Assembly (NCBI RefSeq): GCF_005239225.2
Contig: NC_133297.1
Span: forward strand, 7,262,392-7,326,391
From: Populus alba
Taxonomy: Eukaryota > Streptophyta > Magnoliopsida > Malpighiales > Salicaceae
Direction of reading: 5' to 3'
DNA: 64,000 nt
Shown: piece after piece, positions 47,751 to 60,116 of the stretch
Layout: the number at the start of each line of letters is the position of its first letter
Position numbering within the stretch: the first letter of the stretch is position 1
The notes under the pieces: model-generated
The model's database searches: none
What the model was told of the DNA's origin: nothing
Seen by the model: only the letters and a program-made list of their open reading frames with translations
Translations under genes and position numbers: made by a program

Positions 47751-48835
47751 ATCTGAACTAAGTGGTCCGATCATTTTTGTTTTGTTTCCCTTGTCCATTC
47801 CCGCTGACTGGAATGCTCCACGTCTACCATCAATTCTTGCCTTGAATTTTCATGGTAGCAATTATATCATACAATCTGCCTGGACTATCATATAGCCAAT
47901 TTTCCATTTCTTTATTTCATTTATGTGAAATATTCAACTAATTCCATGATTTATCTGAGGTAATTTGGAGAAGGTGGTGATATATGTCTGCCCGGAACAC
48001 ATTTGCCTGACATCATAGGCTCCACTTGTGCATGAGCCAGATATGAAGATGATTGAAATCTTTTTAACTGACAAGTGTTCTAGATATTTGCTTGCTAGCT
48101 TCCTTGTGGAACAGGGGGAGGGAAGGGACTGTCTGCAAGAGTTGGTTCCCAAGTTTCTCGGCATTGATTCTGCTCGTCATTTGAGAATGTTGTGATTCCC
48201 ATTTGCAAGAAACGTTGGCAAGCGTGATTGCAGCGTACGACATTGACTGTCTTGTCTTAAAAAAAGAAGAAGGAAAAGAGTCATCCTCTCGCTCCATTGA
48301 AAGGATTTCGTGAGCTTTGGCAACTTGGCAAGTATCTGAGTGCTTAAAAGGCAACAGGGTAGCTATAGAATATAAGAATTAGAATCCCCTTCTTAGGGCC
48401 TGGGAATCCCGGGATAGATTTTTATTCACGCGACAATTATTTCTAGTGATGCAACTATGCCTTGATTTGTTTTATTGTTTTTGTCCTCTTTTAACACCTA
48501 CCAGATACAGGACTGGAAGGATGTGATCGTATGGGCAAAAAGATCTGGAGAAAAGGTTACCCTGTTAAACAAGTTTTTACGCATAATAATGAGATGGATT
48601 GCCCGATGAGTGGGTTCCTTACGGCCACTCACCACGGTCTATATCAATGGAGTAGAGTAGTATTTACATTTTAGAGACCAAATTGAAAGCTTTAATAAAA
48701 ACGCAACTTCGAGAAAAAATAAAATTGAATCAATCTTTTAATAACCAATGCCGCCAACACAATCAATCACTCATAAGAAATTCCTTCTGAAACCAGATAA
48801 GTGAGCACAATCCATCTCTACAAGTCCTAGAAAAT
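47751..48835. other. Region between the carrier fragment and the AG-peptide gene
   Basis: Balanced base composition suggests former genic DNA. At about 48300-48320 a reading GFRELWQ recalls the GF.RLW.G motif of mitochondrial carriers, but it is too short to rely on. The last 150 bases are likely the 3' UTR of the minus-strand AG-peptide gene. Confidence 0.35.
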
Positions 48836-49340
48836 TCAAAAGAAAGTGTAGGATGAAGCATCTAGAGGGTGAATCAGGTATGTGAGCACCAGAGCCACAA
48901 GCATCAGCAGGTATGCGATTCCTTGGTCGACTGAAGTCCCTGCAAAAACATTAAGCAAAATCTATAAAAAAAAACCATTCAAAGAGAACTACTATCACGC
49001 TTAATTAATGGAAGACCCCTCCCTGTTTAGGTTTTAAATGGACCATCTAAGAGAATCTCTGGCATTTATGAGAATCTCTCCCCACGGAGATTCAAAAGGA
49101 GAATCTAAAAGAAGAGGGGAGGGTAGCAAGGAAACTACAATGGGTTTCGTAATTTTGAATCTAAGCAGAAAAATCCACAAGAATCAAAGCCAACGGAGAG
49201 AAGAGGAGATTACCATCGCTGGTAGGTGCAGGGGCGGGAGCGGGAGACTGGGCCTCAACAGAAGGGGAGACAACAGCCAAAATAAGGGAAACAACAGCCA
49301 AAACGGCAATAAAAGCCTTGAATGAAGCACAAACTGCCAT
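48836..49340 (-). CDS. AGP16/20: Arabinogalactan peptide, AGP16/20 type (76 aa)
   Basis: This is a secreted, heavily glycosylated, probably GPI-anchored cell-surface peptide. Two exons, 49340-49214 and 48939-48836, are joined inside a glycine codon. Residues 1-30 are a signal peptide ending VSPSVEA, cut before the mature N-terminus QSPAPAPAPTSDG. The Ala-Pro repeats supply the hydroxyproline sites for arabinogalactan. From about 47 the hydrophobic tail IAYLLMLVALVLTYLI is the GPI-anchor signal, with SDG as the likely anchor site. The end LDASSYTFF is the tail I associate with the AGP16/20/22/41 subgroup. The gene is too short and spliced to show as one open frame. The exact paralogue is uncertain. 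Confidence 0.92.
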
Positions 49341-49762
49341 TGCTATGCTTTCTAACTCTTAAGATCTAAGAAAAAAGCAGAAAGGTCTAGCTACAACTAG
49401 CTTCGCAAAGAGAGAAGAACAGAAATAAGAACAATGTGCTCGTCTTCACGAGAGAGAGATGGAGGAGGATAAGGAGAGAATAGAGGGAGGAGAGTATAAA
49501 TACAAAGAAGGCTTGGTGAGTGTGTGAGAGAGAGAGGAAAGAGGGAAGCCACTATTTGGGAAGAAGAGTCGGAATTGGCATGTCGCAGTGTTTACTATTG
49601 AGGGCAGTGAGTGCGGGGTCCATAGAAATTTGGCTTTGCTTTCAATGCGCCATGTGATGGTCGGACCTTTCTACTTTTTTTTTTATTTTAACAGCCTGTC
49701 AGTCGAGTTGTCGCTTGACCCTTCTGTTGTTTTCGTAACGGACTTAACGGCTAATTTCTTCA

Positions 49763-49799
<37 letters not shown>

Positions 49800-52180
49800 C
49801 AGAATTTATGATAGATACATAGATCTGTAAAATTTGATTTGAAACGTTGGTGAGGCATAACGAGGGGTTTTTTAAATATTTACATGTGGTAGCGTGGAAA
49901 TTTGAATTTTAGATGACTTTTGAAATTAGGATAAAAATATTACTTTTAAAACTCGTGAATCTCATTAGCTAATAATAATTGACAACAGATTTGTATTCGA
50001 TCTGACAACCTTAAATTTGAAAATTCTGACAAGGATATTAATTACATATGGGTGGATTACTATATATGAAATTGAAACCGAAAAAACTTGAATGTATGTA
50101 GGAAGAATCCAACATTCTAGACCGCAATTAAATGGAAAACAATGTTTTTTTTTTTCCAACTTGGATTAACACTGAAAGAAAGGGAACCATGCCCGTATGT
50201 GGTCAAAGAAGCTAATAGTGCCACACAAATTTGTGGGTGGGCAAACCGTAGAGTTGGCTTCGAACTAAACTCAAGCGGCCGAATGTCTCCTGAAATGTAT
50301 TCCTAAATCGAACTTGTATAATTCACAGCACGAGCACATTCATCCAGTGAGAGAGTTTCTTAGTGAAACATCTCAAATGATGATTTTTGCATTCGTTAAG
50401 CCACAGCCCTCGGGAAAAAAATGAAGCAGCTGGGGAGCCGAATGATGGTTTTCATGATTTTGGCAACTAGTACAGGTTGTCTTTCCTGGCCACATCTGCT
50501 CTGTCATTCTCACCTTTGCCCCCATGGCCATTCCAGATGAGAACCAGAAAAATTCAAATTCAAAATGCTCTCACTAAATGGTTCTGCCCACACAACTTAC
50601 GCTATCAAGAACAACGCCCATAGATGCCCGTGGATGATGACCTTGAGGTATTCTCATTTTTTATGCTCAACACCAATAATGTCAAGCAGGATATTCTCAC
50701 CTTCCTAGGAAATAGGACGAAGGAGATGGTTGCATAAATAAAAAATTATCGTGTTAGTATAACAAACTTAGAATCAGCCCAAAATTCAAGGCAAGAGTTT
50801 CCAGTCTGGTTGCGGCAATTAATCATCATGCATCTGTTTTCCCTTCTTCTATCCATCCGATGCTAGTCATATATGCACAGGTTGAAGAAAGCAAACACCA
50901 TTCATGGGCAAGTTGTAACTCGTGTGATTCAAAATCACATTAAAAGAGTATTTAGGAGTGTGATATCAATTACTTTTCATTTCAAAACACATTAAAATAA
51001 TATATTTTTTTATTTTTTAAAAATTATTTTTAACATCAACACACCAATCAAAATAATCTAAAATTATAAAAAAATATATATTAATTTAAAGTAAAATAAA
51101 TTAAATTTTTTTAAAAAAATACTTTCAAACCACAATGCCAAATACTGCTGAAATAAACCGCCATAACAACACATTCAATGGATTCAGAAAGCACGGAACA
51201 CCAAGCACAACATCTGGAATTTTGACACCACAAGATAAATTTCATGATTTATACAAACCGTACAGGACAATCACAACGCCAGCCGGTAGCATGGATAACC
51301 ACCATATCAATAAACACTGTTGGACCATTACCAACCTACCATGTGGACGGGACCACAGAAAATGCTTCACATGCCATGTTTTGAGATATTACACAAAAAA
51401 GGGTGTGATAAATCACGAAAATAATTTTACTTGTCAATACTACAAATTTAGTCCCGAATAGAATTAACACCTGCAAAGCATCAAAGACATCCAAGCAGGA
51501 AATCTCATTATCTGACTGCAAATGTAGTCTCTGTCCTCTAGATTCCAGGAAATTTAGTAATAATTGAAAGATTATGAAAAATCTGATCCAACAAAACTCA
51601 AAATCTGCAAGGTCTGGGTTGGGATTCCTTTTCTTTTTTTAAAGACTAACAAAATCAAACACCCAAGCAATCGACACACCACGAAATCACCAATCTTCAC
51701 ACCCAAAAAAAAATAAGATCTCAAACCATAAATTTGTCATATTTACTTACAATCAGTTTTCAACTGTGCTTTCAGCATCATAACTACAATCTGCAAATGA
51801 GAAAAATTCAAAGCTTGTCACCTTTTTGCAGAAAGGAAACAGAGACAAGAATACAAGATACAGGGATCCGAGAACAAAAGAAGACACAAACAACTCACTC
51901 AATGTGAAACTACCAGAAGCTAACAGGACCTTCCAATCTATTTTGCAAGAACATTCATAAAGGTACTATTTTACAGCCTGCAGTCTCATACATGCTAAAG
52001 TTACAAAAACATGCTTCAGAAAGGCATTCTATATAGAAAAAATTAGCAAAAAAATCTAACTGAACTATATGTCGGATATAATTCAACTCGCTGAGGTAAT
52101 TCTCAATGAGAGGAAACACAAATAGAACCTATAATTATAGCAATTACTAGAAGCATAAACTTTTTAACTTACTTGGTAAT
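49341..52180. other. Intergenic region between the AG-peptide and gamma-tubulin genes
   Basis: The first 200 bases (CT/GA-rich) are the leader and promoter side of the AG-peptide gene. An AT microsatellite is at 49767-49798. The region 50180-50900 has balanced composition without a recognised protein. A copy of the short AT-rich dispersed repeat is at 50940-51125. An open frame at 51135-51461 resembles nothing I know. From about 51500 to 52180 lies the likely 3' flank and UTR of gamma-tubulin. Confidence 0.45.
50940..51125 (+). repeat. Short AT-rich dispersed repeat copy
   Basis: It contains the full family order: AAAACACATTAAAATAATAT, a T-rich run, TTTTTAACATCAACACACCA, ATCAAAATAATCTAAAATTA and an A-rich end, then ACTTTCAAACCACAATGCCA. 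This is one of the best-preserved copies and could serve as a query for the others. Confidence 0.65.
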
Positions 52181-55100
52181 TCAAATTGCCAATTTTGGAT
52201 CCACTGTTCCTTTAGCATTACCTTCTTCTGTTAAAAGGTTGTCCGGATCCTGCAATATAACATAAAATCAGCAGCATACAGATAAGATGTAATCTGGGGA
52301 AAGTCAGGGCCAGTAGTCATATACCTCCATTCCCCATTTTATGTAATCTGGGGACTCACAGGCTTTGTATTCATCAACTAAACTCTCAATTATGTCCCGT
52401 GATTCATCGAATTCAGAGAGATCATTGTCCTGAAAAAACATTTTGCAACAGTTAATAAAAAAGCAGTCTACAAGGCTAGTGCACCTTATCTCGAAGCATT
52501 CTACACTCCAACCAAAAAGGGCTAGTGGAGATTAACAAAATCATGTTGCTCATCTGAAATGGAGAATTGTGAACAATAAAACCATAATGTTTCTGATCGA
52601 AAAGACGGGTTCCTTTTTCATGATTACTAGATGAAGATAAAACAGGGAATGTATAGTATAATCCATGTAATGACAACTGACCAGAGGCATGTGAGAAACA
52701 TGAGGAAGGCAACTTACAGCAAACATCGGAAATTTTCGATAGTTATCAAGAAAAGCTTGTTTTTTTCTCAGCTTCTCATACTGGCTCAAACATTTGCTGA
52801 AGAGGTGGCGGATGCTGGTGTGGCTTGCTAGCATGAGACCACTTACCTACAAATGCAGTTTGCTCATTTATTCTTTCACAAAATTTGCATAACATTCCAG
52901 TTACACTAAACATTAGATGGGAAATTCAACATCTTCAAAATTGACATATGAAACTGAATAACTTAATCTCTAGAAAGATTTATGTTTATCGTAAGATTCT
53001 AATGAAAAATAAACCAAAACAGAGAAAGTAAGGGCACAAATTTTGTTCCTACCCTGTGCGCAGTTTGAACATAAGGAGACTTTCTAGACAAAGCAACCTT
53101 CAAAAAGAAAAGGAAAAAATATAACATGAGCAGATATTATAATCTGATTAGAAGAGGAAAAGAGTAAATGGAATGAAGAAAAAGGTTTTATTCATTGTAC
53201 TATAGGAAAAGACCTGTATACTTGCAGGGCCCCACTCAATAAAGTTAACAAGCTTCCTTTCACGAATCCTCTGCAAACTTTCATGAACCTGATAAAAGAG
53301 TAGGCAATGCAATATAGATGAATTTACTTGTGTGCAAAAAGAAAAAACTGCTTGCGCTTATGATATGCAAAAAGAACTCAATTAATAGCAGCCTCTCCAT
53401 GTAGTGATATGCAAAACCATGCAACAAGCACAAAGGGACCCTAGACAAAGCTGAAAGATAAAACAGGATCAACACACTGACACTATAGCTGGGCTGACCT
53501 AACAAAAAGCCAACTTACTGAAACTAAAGTATCACGTAACTAAAGCCAAATTATGAGGCAGCCATGGAGAGAAAAAAATGGAAGCAGCTAAGGGTTGACT
53601 TCCCAAATGTGCTGCCCTCATGGTGATTAACTTAACAAGTTCATTCATCTTTTCAAGCAGTCTTCTACAGTAAGAGACTTCTAACAGGTTCATAAACTAT
53701 AAGAAATTATTACCTGAGTAGGGTCCACTTCTCCCTGAATAATATTCAATATTGAAATGTATTTTGCTTGACTAGCTTCTTTTGTTCGTGCATAAGAGGA
53801 AACCATGATATTCTTGGTCTGAAAAAAAAAAAAGGGTCAGTTTGATACCTAACTACAATTTGGTTAAACAATAAGGAATGAAATTTCTCACCTGCAGAAG
53901 TCTTCTCATAACATCCAATACAGTAGTTTTACGAATCACGTTAGCCTGCCATTAGATTATTTGCATCAGATCATCAGCAAATCCTCCTTTAAGAGCATAA
54001 GCATGCCAAGTGAAAATATATAAAGAAATGACAAACCAAAATAATATAATTTGATGGAGCTGCTAATTGGTGTATCTCAAATAATCCAACTATGTCTCAC
54101 CAAAATCCATAAAACTACTGAAGAGATTCTAATTATCAATTAACTGAGACTCATTTTTTACATGATCAATTATAAGACTACTAATGAAACAGTATTATTA
54201 TCGAACAAATTAAATGGAACCATAAAGAAATCAAGTTCAAATCTTACCTGGCGCTCCACTGTGAGTGGTGTATATCCAGTCATAAGAAAATGGCATCTTG
54301 GTGTTGGAATTAAAGATGCAAGAAGACCAACCAAGTCATTGTTCATATATCCTGGATACCGCAGAGTAGTTGTGCTAGCAGACATAACAGTAGATACCAA
54401 AGAGTTTGTTTGAGCAAATGTGGGAGTTGACAAATGTAGGCGCTCAACAGCAATTCTATTCAGTGCAGTATTGTCCAGAACAACAACACAATCTGCATTT
54501 AGAGTCAGTCTCTTGAGTGTTAAAAGTGAGTTATAGGGTTGGACTACCACATCACTTGTCTCCATCTGGTTAGGAAATACACTGTATGTCTGGACCAGCT
54601 TTTTGCTATAGCGATCATTTAAAGTCTCCAGCAGATACGAGCCCATACCTTCAATACATAATGCAGACACTCAAGTAAGCAAACCAGAAACTAAGAGCTC
54701 TATCTGGGTTCCATCATATATTAGCAACAATAAGTTCACATATTGTGCAGCCATTTTGATTAAGTTCACAATATTATCAAGTACGATTCACAAATTATCT
54801 ATTATAAACCAAGAGCAATCTAACTTTGAACCAATCTACGCTTACCAGAACTGCGTTAATTCAAGTGTTCAAATCATCACCACTTGTCAGATTCTAACAA
54901 AAAATATCGGTAATATAGTTTGTGTGAGAGTACTACACAAATGCATCAAAACTTCAAAACTTTAATAGACAAGAAAAGGCAATGGCAAATTGACAAGTAA
55001 AGCAACCTGAGCCTGTTCCTCCAGCAATTGAATGGCATAGAACAAAACCCTCAAGACTGTCACTTCCATCTGCCTCTCTATCAATCATGTCCATTATATC

Positions 55101-55823
55101 CTCTTCAACACCCTTTCCCTGACCGGTAACAAATAAAGAAAAAAGAAATCATACAAAAATCAGATGATGACAATAAGAACCTAACTGCCAAACTCTAAAG
55201 GACGTAAGAACATTTTTACCCTGAATATCCCAAAAGAAAGAAATCAAATTATCTAGCACATGGGACAGCCAGGCAACAAACCTGATGATATCCACTGGCC
55301 CAATTATTTCCTGCACCACCACCATGATCCGAAACAAAGATGTTCTCATGATTGTAAAGATTTCGATATTCACTGTTTTGAATTCCATTGATGACCCTAG
55401 GCTCCAAATCAATTAGTAATGCTCGTGGTATGTAGTGCTGATCATCCGCTTGGTAGAAAAACACGTCTTTCCTATCACCTCCCTGAATCACCAAATTCAA
55501 CAAATAGACATTGATCGAATTCCTATTAATACTATCATCTTAGAGTTCACAGATTATATATTTTTATTTTACATTTCCAAATAAACAGCAGAAAAAGGAA
55601 AACAATAAAAAGCAGACAGTTAAATTCCCTGATTTAGGTCAAGAAAATAGAATACAATTTTTCAAAAGATAAAGAGTGAGAACAGAAGACCTACCTGAGT
55701 AGCGAAATCTTCGAGAATGCCATCTTTGTTGATGCCGTGTTCGAGGCAAAGCTGTTTCCAGAACTCCATGCCGATCTGGTTCCCGCATTGTCCTACTTGC
55801 AGCGTGATTATCTCTCTCGGCAT
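52181..55823 (-). CDS. TUBG: Gamma-tubulin (474 aa)
   Basis: Gamma-tubulin nucleates microtubules as part of ring complexes at the nuclear envelope, cell cortex and spindle. Exons from start to stop: 55823-55695, 55482-55282, 55118-55007, 54648-54248, 53945-53892, 53818-53714, 53288-53214, 53097-53053, 52846-52718, 52429-52325 and 52249-52181. All junctions are GT-AG and the sum is 474 codons plus stop, the length of Arabidopsis gamma-tubulins. It starts [18 protein letters not shown]; the start-codon context is confirmed by this invariant N-terminus. The GTP-binding loop AGGTGSG is at 142-148. Gamma-specific features include [20 protein letters not shown], the [20 protein letters not shown] region and the C-terminus [10 protein letters not shown]. 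No defect was seen. Confidence 0.98.
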
Positions 55824-55856
55824 TTTTACTCTCTTTTTCTTATTTTCTCGGGAAAA

Positions 55857-55866
55857 TTAGGGTTTT
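55857..55866 (-). promoter_or_regulatory. Telo-box in the gamma-tubulin leader
   Basis: On the gene strand the word is AAAACCCTAA, about 34 bases before the start codon. Telo-boxes (AAACCCTA) are found near start sites of plant genes active in dividing cells, often together with site II elements. A variant also occurs in the RRP41 leader. Confidence 0.55.
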
Positions 55867-55899
55867 GGGATCGACGGAAAGAGAGATGGAAATGTGAGA

Positions 55900-57414
55900 G
55901 ATTAATCTGGCGCGGAGAGGATTTTGAAAAGATGCAATAAAAAAAATTGAGGGAAAAAGGGAATCCCCGAAATTTTGGATTTTCCGTGCGCTTAATATCA
56001 ATGCTTTATACACTGAAGTGAGGCAGCAACTCCCTCAGACCCTCGCTGGACTGCCGCCAGGAGTAGATGTTAATGTGCGTCCTATGCGTAGCATAAGCTC
56101 AAGGGCCTGGTTCACTGTATGGGCTTAATACCAGGGGTTTTTTAAGCGAATATATGTTTATTTTTGTTATTGTGTTTGGTGTGTAATCTATTACTGAAAA
56201 CAGCAATAAAAACATGAATTTATTATTTTTATTCTTGTATTTTTTTTTGTTGAGAATAAAAGTATAAGTCACAGCATATTAAAATAATCTGATAATATAT
56301 ATAAAAAATTTATTTTAAGTAAAAAAAAATGTTTAATTTGAAAAAAACATGATTTGTGGTATTCTCAAACACTTGTGATAATGGTAATGGTTTAAAGTAT
56401 TTTTTGTTTAAAAGTACATCTAAATAAAATTATTTTAACTTTGCTACGTAAACTTCATGTAATTCTGAGAAAACAAACCTGAAAATTACTTGTTTGTTGA
56501 TAGGTGCAGAGAAAGAAATGAAACAGATTGATTCTAAAGGATTGAAATTCCATTCTATTTTCTTGATTTATAGGTAAAAAACACAAATCAATTTTATTTA
56601 AAAAGATTTTGAATTGATTAAGATTTTCTTTATATGAAGGTGTGTAAAGTTAAGGAGATTTAAATAGTATTTGTGTAAATGATAATATGATGAATTCTAT
56701 ATATATATATATATTGTAAGATGGATTAAGAGTGCTTGATGGATGTTTAATGATTTGAAAGTATTTGATTAATAATAATTAGGTGTATAAGTGAGAAATT
56801 GTTAATTTAAGTGTTTGATATGTTTCTGTTAAACTAAAAAATTATATTGAATAGATGCAATTTTTTACCTAAATTTTATATGTCTATCTAGTTTCCATCA
56901 CTATAAATGATGTATTAATCCTATTTTGCAGAGAAAATTAGGATTAAAATAATAAATCATTCGCAAGTTATATAGCAGCAACGCTCAACAGCAGAATATT
57001 CTCCACCACTCCAGTGGCTTTTCTCGATAAAATATTGTACATAAATGGTTCGCTGATGCTAGCAAGTAGCAAGCAAAGTGAAGCTTAATTTGTCAACTCA
57101 TTTATCAAGAATGCTTAATCTTAATTTTGATGTAAATAGACCAAATTTTAAAATACGCGGGATTAGAAAAACAATTGTCACAAGATCAAGGGGTGAAAGT
57201 GTGATTTTTACAAAAAAAAAGGGGGTGGGGATGAAAGAGTGCAAGACAATAATTTCCATCTCTCCTACCCTAACGAAGATCACAGTGATGGTTCATCGCA
57301 CAGCAAAAGAGAAAGTAAGAGATTACATAATAACACCCACGTTATTCTACTAAACGTTCATTACACAGCCAGCAAACTGGTCCAAAGACTGACCACAAAA
57401 CAGAAACTAGAAGT
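55900..57414. other. Promoter side of gamma-tubulin, then AT-rich spacer
   Basis: Up to about 56120 the DNA is balanced and should include the gamma-tubulin promoter. An AT-rich repeat-like tract with short dispersed repeat words is at about 56190-56410. The part from about 57000 to 57414 is the 3' flank of the next minus-strand gene and recurs in decayed form at 61240-62460. Confidence 0.5.
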
Positions 57415-57657
57415 CTAACGGGACCAAAGAAAAGCTCCCATGGCATACTTCCTTTTCTCTCCAACATCCCCGGTGATCGGCAACCCATACTCTCTGAGCA
57501 GGCAATCAAGTTTCCATTCTTGCATGGTCTCATAGTCGGCTCTGGTGTATCTTGGGTAGTGCAGCGGCATCCGAAAGCTCCCGCTCCGCTCCTTTTCCTG
57601 CTGCCCATCTGGTCCATTACTGCCTCTGGTTGACGTTGGCCTCTGCACTGACTCCAT
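57415..57657 (-). CDS. Small conserved plant protein of unknown function (80 aa)
   Basis: One exon with a clear ATG at 57657 after a GGAGGTGGA leader context. The first 28 residues are polar and low in order (MESVQRPTSTRGSNGPDGQQ). The rest forms a compact conserved block, FRMPLHYPRYTRADYETMQE, WKLDCLLREYGLPITGD, and KRKYAMGAFLWSR, which I recognise as a short domain shared by many angiosperm proteins of no known function (I believe InterPro calls it DUF7722). There is no signal peptide and no membrane segment, so a soluble intracellular protein is likely. A longer frame on the same strand in a different register (57342-57668) has no family match and is a shadow. Its 3' flank is duplicated about 4.5 kb to the right. 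Confidence 0.8.
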   Translation of the reverse strand: MESVQRPTSTRGSNGPDGQQEKERSGSFRMPLHYPRYTRADYETMQEWKLDCLLREYGLPITGDVGEKRKYAMGAFLWSR

Positions 57658-59169
57658 TCCACCTCCACTTATATTTTGCCCAGCAACTTCTATGCACTAG
57701 AGTTACTTGGCCAAATATGCAAGTTAGTTGTAGAATGGTGGCGGCTTTTATAGAGGTTTTAATGAGAGACTGTGGAACGCGAGGGACCCAGACGACACCG
57801 TCGAGGTAGGGTAAGGCTGCAATATTTATCGGTGAGAAAACAATGATAATTGCTTTGTGACTTGCGAGTTGGGGTTTATTTAAATTTAAGAAAAAATAGA
57901 ATTAGGGAGAAGCCCCAAGTCTATGGCCTAGGAGACGTAAGCACGTCTAGGTGTGTGTTTATAATACAGTGCAATGTAATTTTTAATTAAAAATATATTA
58001 CAATAATATATTTTTAATTATTTATATCAGAACAATAAAAAATAATTTAAAAAACATTTAAAAAAAAGATAGATCTGCGTTACCAAACATATCCCAGGAG
58101 TCGTATTCAACCAGGGTGACTTTCCGGAACAGGTGAAAATATGGTGGAATTAGGTACATTAATTAATTCAATATCTTTACGCCGGCTGGATTTGCCAAGG
58201 AAATTAGTTATTAATTCAATATCTTCACATGCAAAAAAAAATTATAAAAAAATTATAAGCCATTAGATTGGTGGAAGCAACCAATAATTCTCTCATTGAT
58301 TTTGTGTGATTGGATGGTTTGTATTTTTATTATGATCTGTTCTTATTTCTTTTCTTATAAAAATAGCATTACTACCTCGTCGATTATATTTCCACAGCAC
58401 CGTAAAAACTAAAAATTCTTATGGTTTGCTAAAATTAGTTCATTAATCCTTATAGTATATAAAATAACTATATAATCCCTTTGTAAGCGTCAACTCACAA
58501 TCTCAATCTACTTGTTTTTCTTTATGCTTTATTTTATAATCAAACTTACCCGTCTTACCTGCTTCTCCTTTTTTTTTTTCTATTTCTTTTATAACAAAAA
58601 AGACCAAAATAAATTGGAAAAATATAAAATTGATGAAAATATATACTTTGGTATTCATACTAGAAGTTAGTTTCAATATCTTATGTATGATTTATTATTT
58701 GGTTTATATATATACTAGTCTTATGTTATGATTATAAGTTTATAATAAACTTATAATTTTTACATGATTATAAATTAAATATTATATGATCACGTATCTA
58801 GTTATTTGGGGAAATTTGAACTACTGTTTATTCATGATGCAAAAACATTTATTTGCCTTGATGTTTTTAAATTCCTGATATGATATATTTATATTTAATA
58901 GGTTCTATTTATAAGAGTATGGTAATTTTAAGTATCAGGTATGCTACGGGTTAAATCAAATTTTTTTCAAATGTAAAAATATATATTTAGGTGTTGCTAA
59001 TGTGTATTTTTAACAAAAAAAACAAATTTTAAGCTATATGAGAATTGATCTTGTATAACTTGGTCTACTTGTGCATATTCAAAATAACCCAAACAACCAA
59101 TAAAAATATAATTTAAATTAAAAAATCAAGAAGATATTTTTTTTAAAAAAAAATTAAAATAAAAACATA
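57658..59169. other. Promoter side of the 80-aa gene and AT-rich spacer
   Basis: The first 200 bases carry the promoter of the minus-strand gene. A short AT-rich dispersed repeat lies at 57958-58095, ending in CTGCGTTACCAAACATATCCC. No gene is seen in the rest, which is strongly AT-rich. Confidence 0.5.
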
Positions 59170-60110
59170 ATTAGATCAATTTGAGTTAGTCTATTAAATT
59201 CGTTATCTAGATCATGAAATCTCGATAATCTAATAGAAGCAAATTATTTTTTTATTAAACATAATTATCAATTAATCCAATATTAAATGATGAAATTGAA
59301 AACAAAATTCAACTAAAAAAATAAATCAAATCAAACCGGGTTAACTTATCAAACATGGATCATAAGATCGAGATAATCTCAAAAAAAGTAAATCGAAAGA
59401 TTTATAAAACTTAATTCTTAATCAATCTATTATTGAATGATGAAATTAAAAAAAAAAAACAGTTAAAAAAATACACAAAAAAGTCAATAAACCAAACCCT
59501 TGACTCAGTTCATGAAATTAGGATAACCTCATAGAATGTAAATTGAAACAAATTATGAAACCTAATTTTTAATCAACCAATATTAAAGGATTAAATTAAA
59601 AAATAAAAATTAAATAAAAAGAACAAAAAAAACCCACACACAACTGGCTTAACCTACGACCTGGATCATAAGAAATTAATAACCCAATAGAAAGAAAATA
59701 AAAAAAAAAAAAACTCAATTCTCAATCAACTAAATGTCAAATGATTAGATTGAAAAAAATCAAATGAATAAAAAAAATTACCCAGGTCAACTGAAGCTAA
59801 CATACCAAACTTAGATCAGAAGATTGAGATAACTTCATAAAAAAAAAAAATGATATAAATTTCAAGTCTCGATCAACTTAGTGTTGATGAAGGATAAAAT
59901 TGAAAAAAGAGTATTCAATTAAAAAAAAAAAAGAACCAAAAAAACTCAAGTCAACCTAGATAACGTGCAAAACTTGTAGCCCGGGTCATAAGACCATGAT
60001 AACCTCATGTAAAAAAATAAAAAAATAATTACGGAGTTTAATTCTCGATCAGCCCAACGTTGAAGGACAGAGTTGAGAAAAAATTAATTGAAAAAAATAA
60101 CCCGAGTTAA
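59170..60110. repeat. Satellite-like tandem array, six units of about 150 bp
   Basis: The anchor TGATGAAATTGAAAA and its variants fall at about 59287, 59437, 59587, 59740, 59889 and 60062, a spacing close to 150 bases except for the last. Each unit also has an AACC...GATCATAAGA..GAGATAA phrase, a CTCATAGAAAGTAAA phrase and an AACTTAATTCTTAATCAA phrase in the same order. Units are heavily diverged. The array matches 39420-40110 on the opposite strand. Confidence 0.75.
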
Positions 60111-60116
60111 CACGAC

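Noticed and set aside
48290..48340. Possible further exon of the truncated carrier (reading GFRELWQ)
   Set aside because: Seven residues are too few, and neither splice sites nor neighbouring carrier motifs support it.
51135..51461. A 108-codon plus-strand frame near the 3' end of gamma-tubulin
   Set aside because: It follows directly on an AT-rich dispersed repeat, has no recognisable motif, and lies in the probable downstream flank of the minus-strand gene.
57342..57668. A 108-codon minus-strand frame over the 80-aa gene
   Set aside because: It is longer than the accepted frame but reads the same DNA in another register, gives a cysteine-rich composition with no family pattern, and the alternative register has the clear conserved domain.
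59170..60110. A CRISPR-like regular array
   Set aside because: The period is regular, but units are fully repetitive with no conserved-repeat and unique-spacer alternation, and this is a plant nuclear genome; it is an ordinary degenerate tandem repeat.
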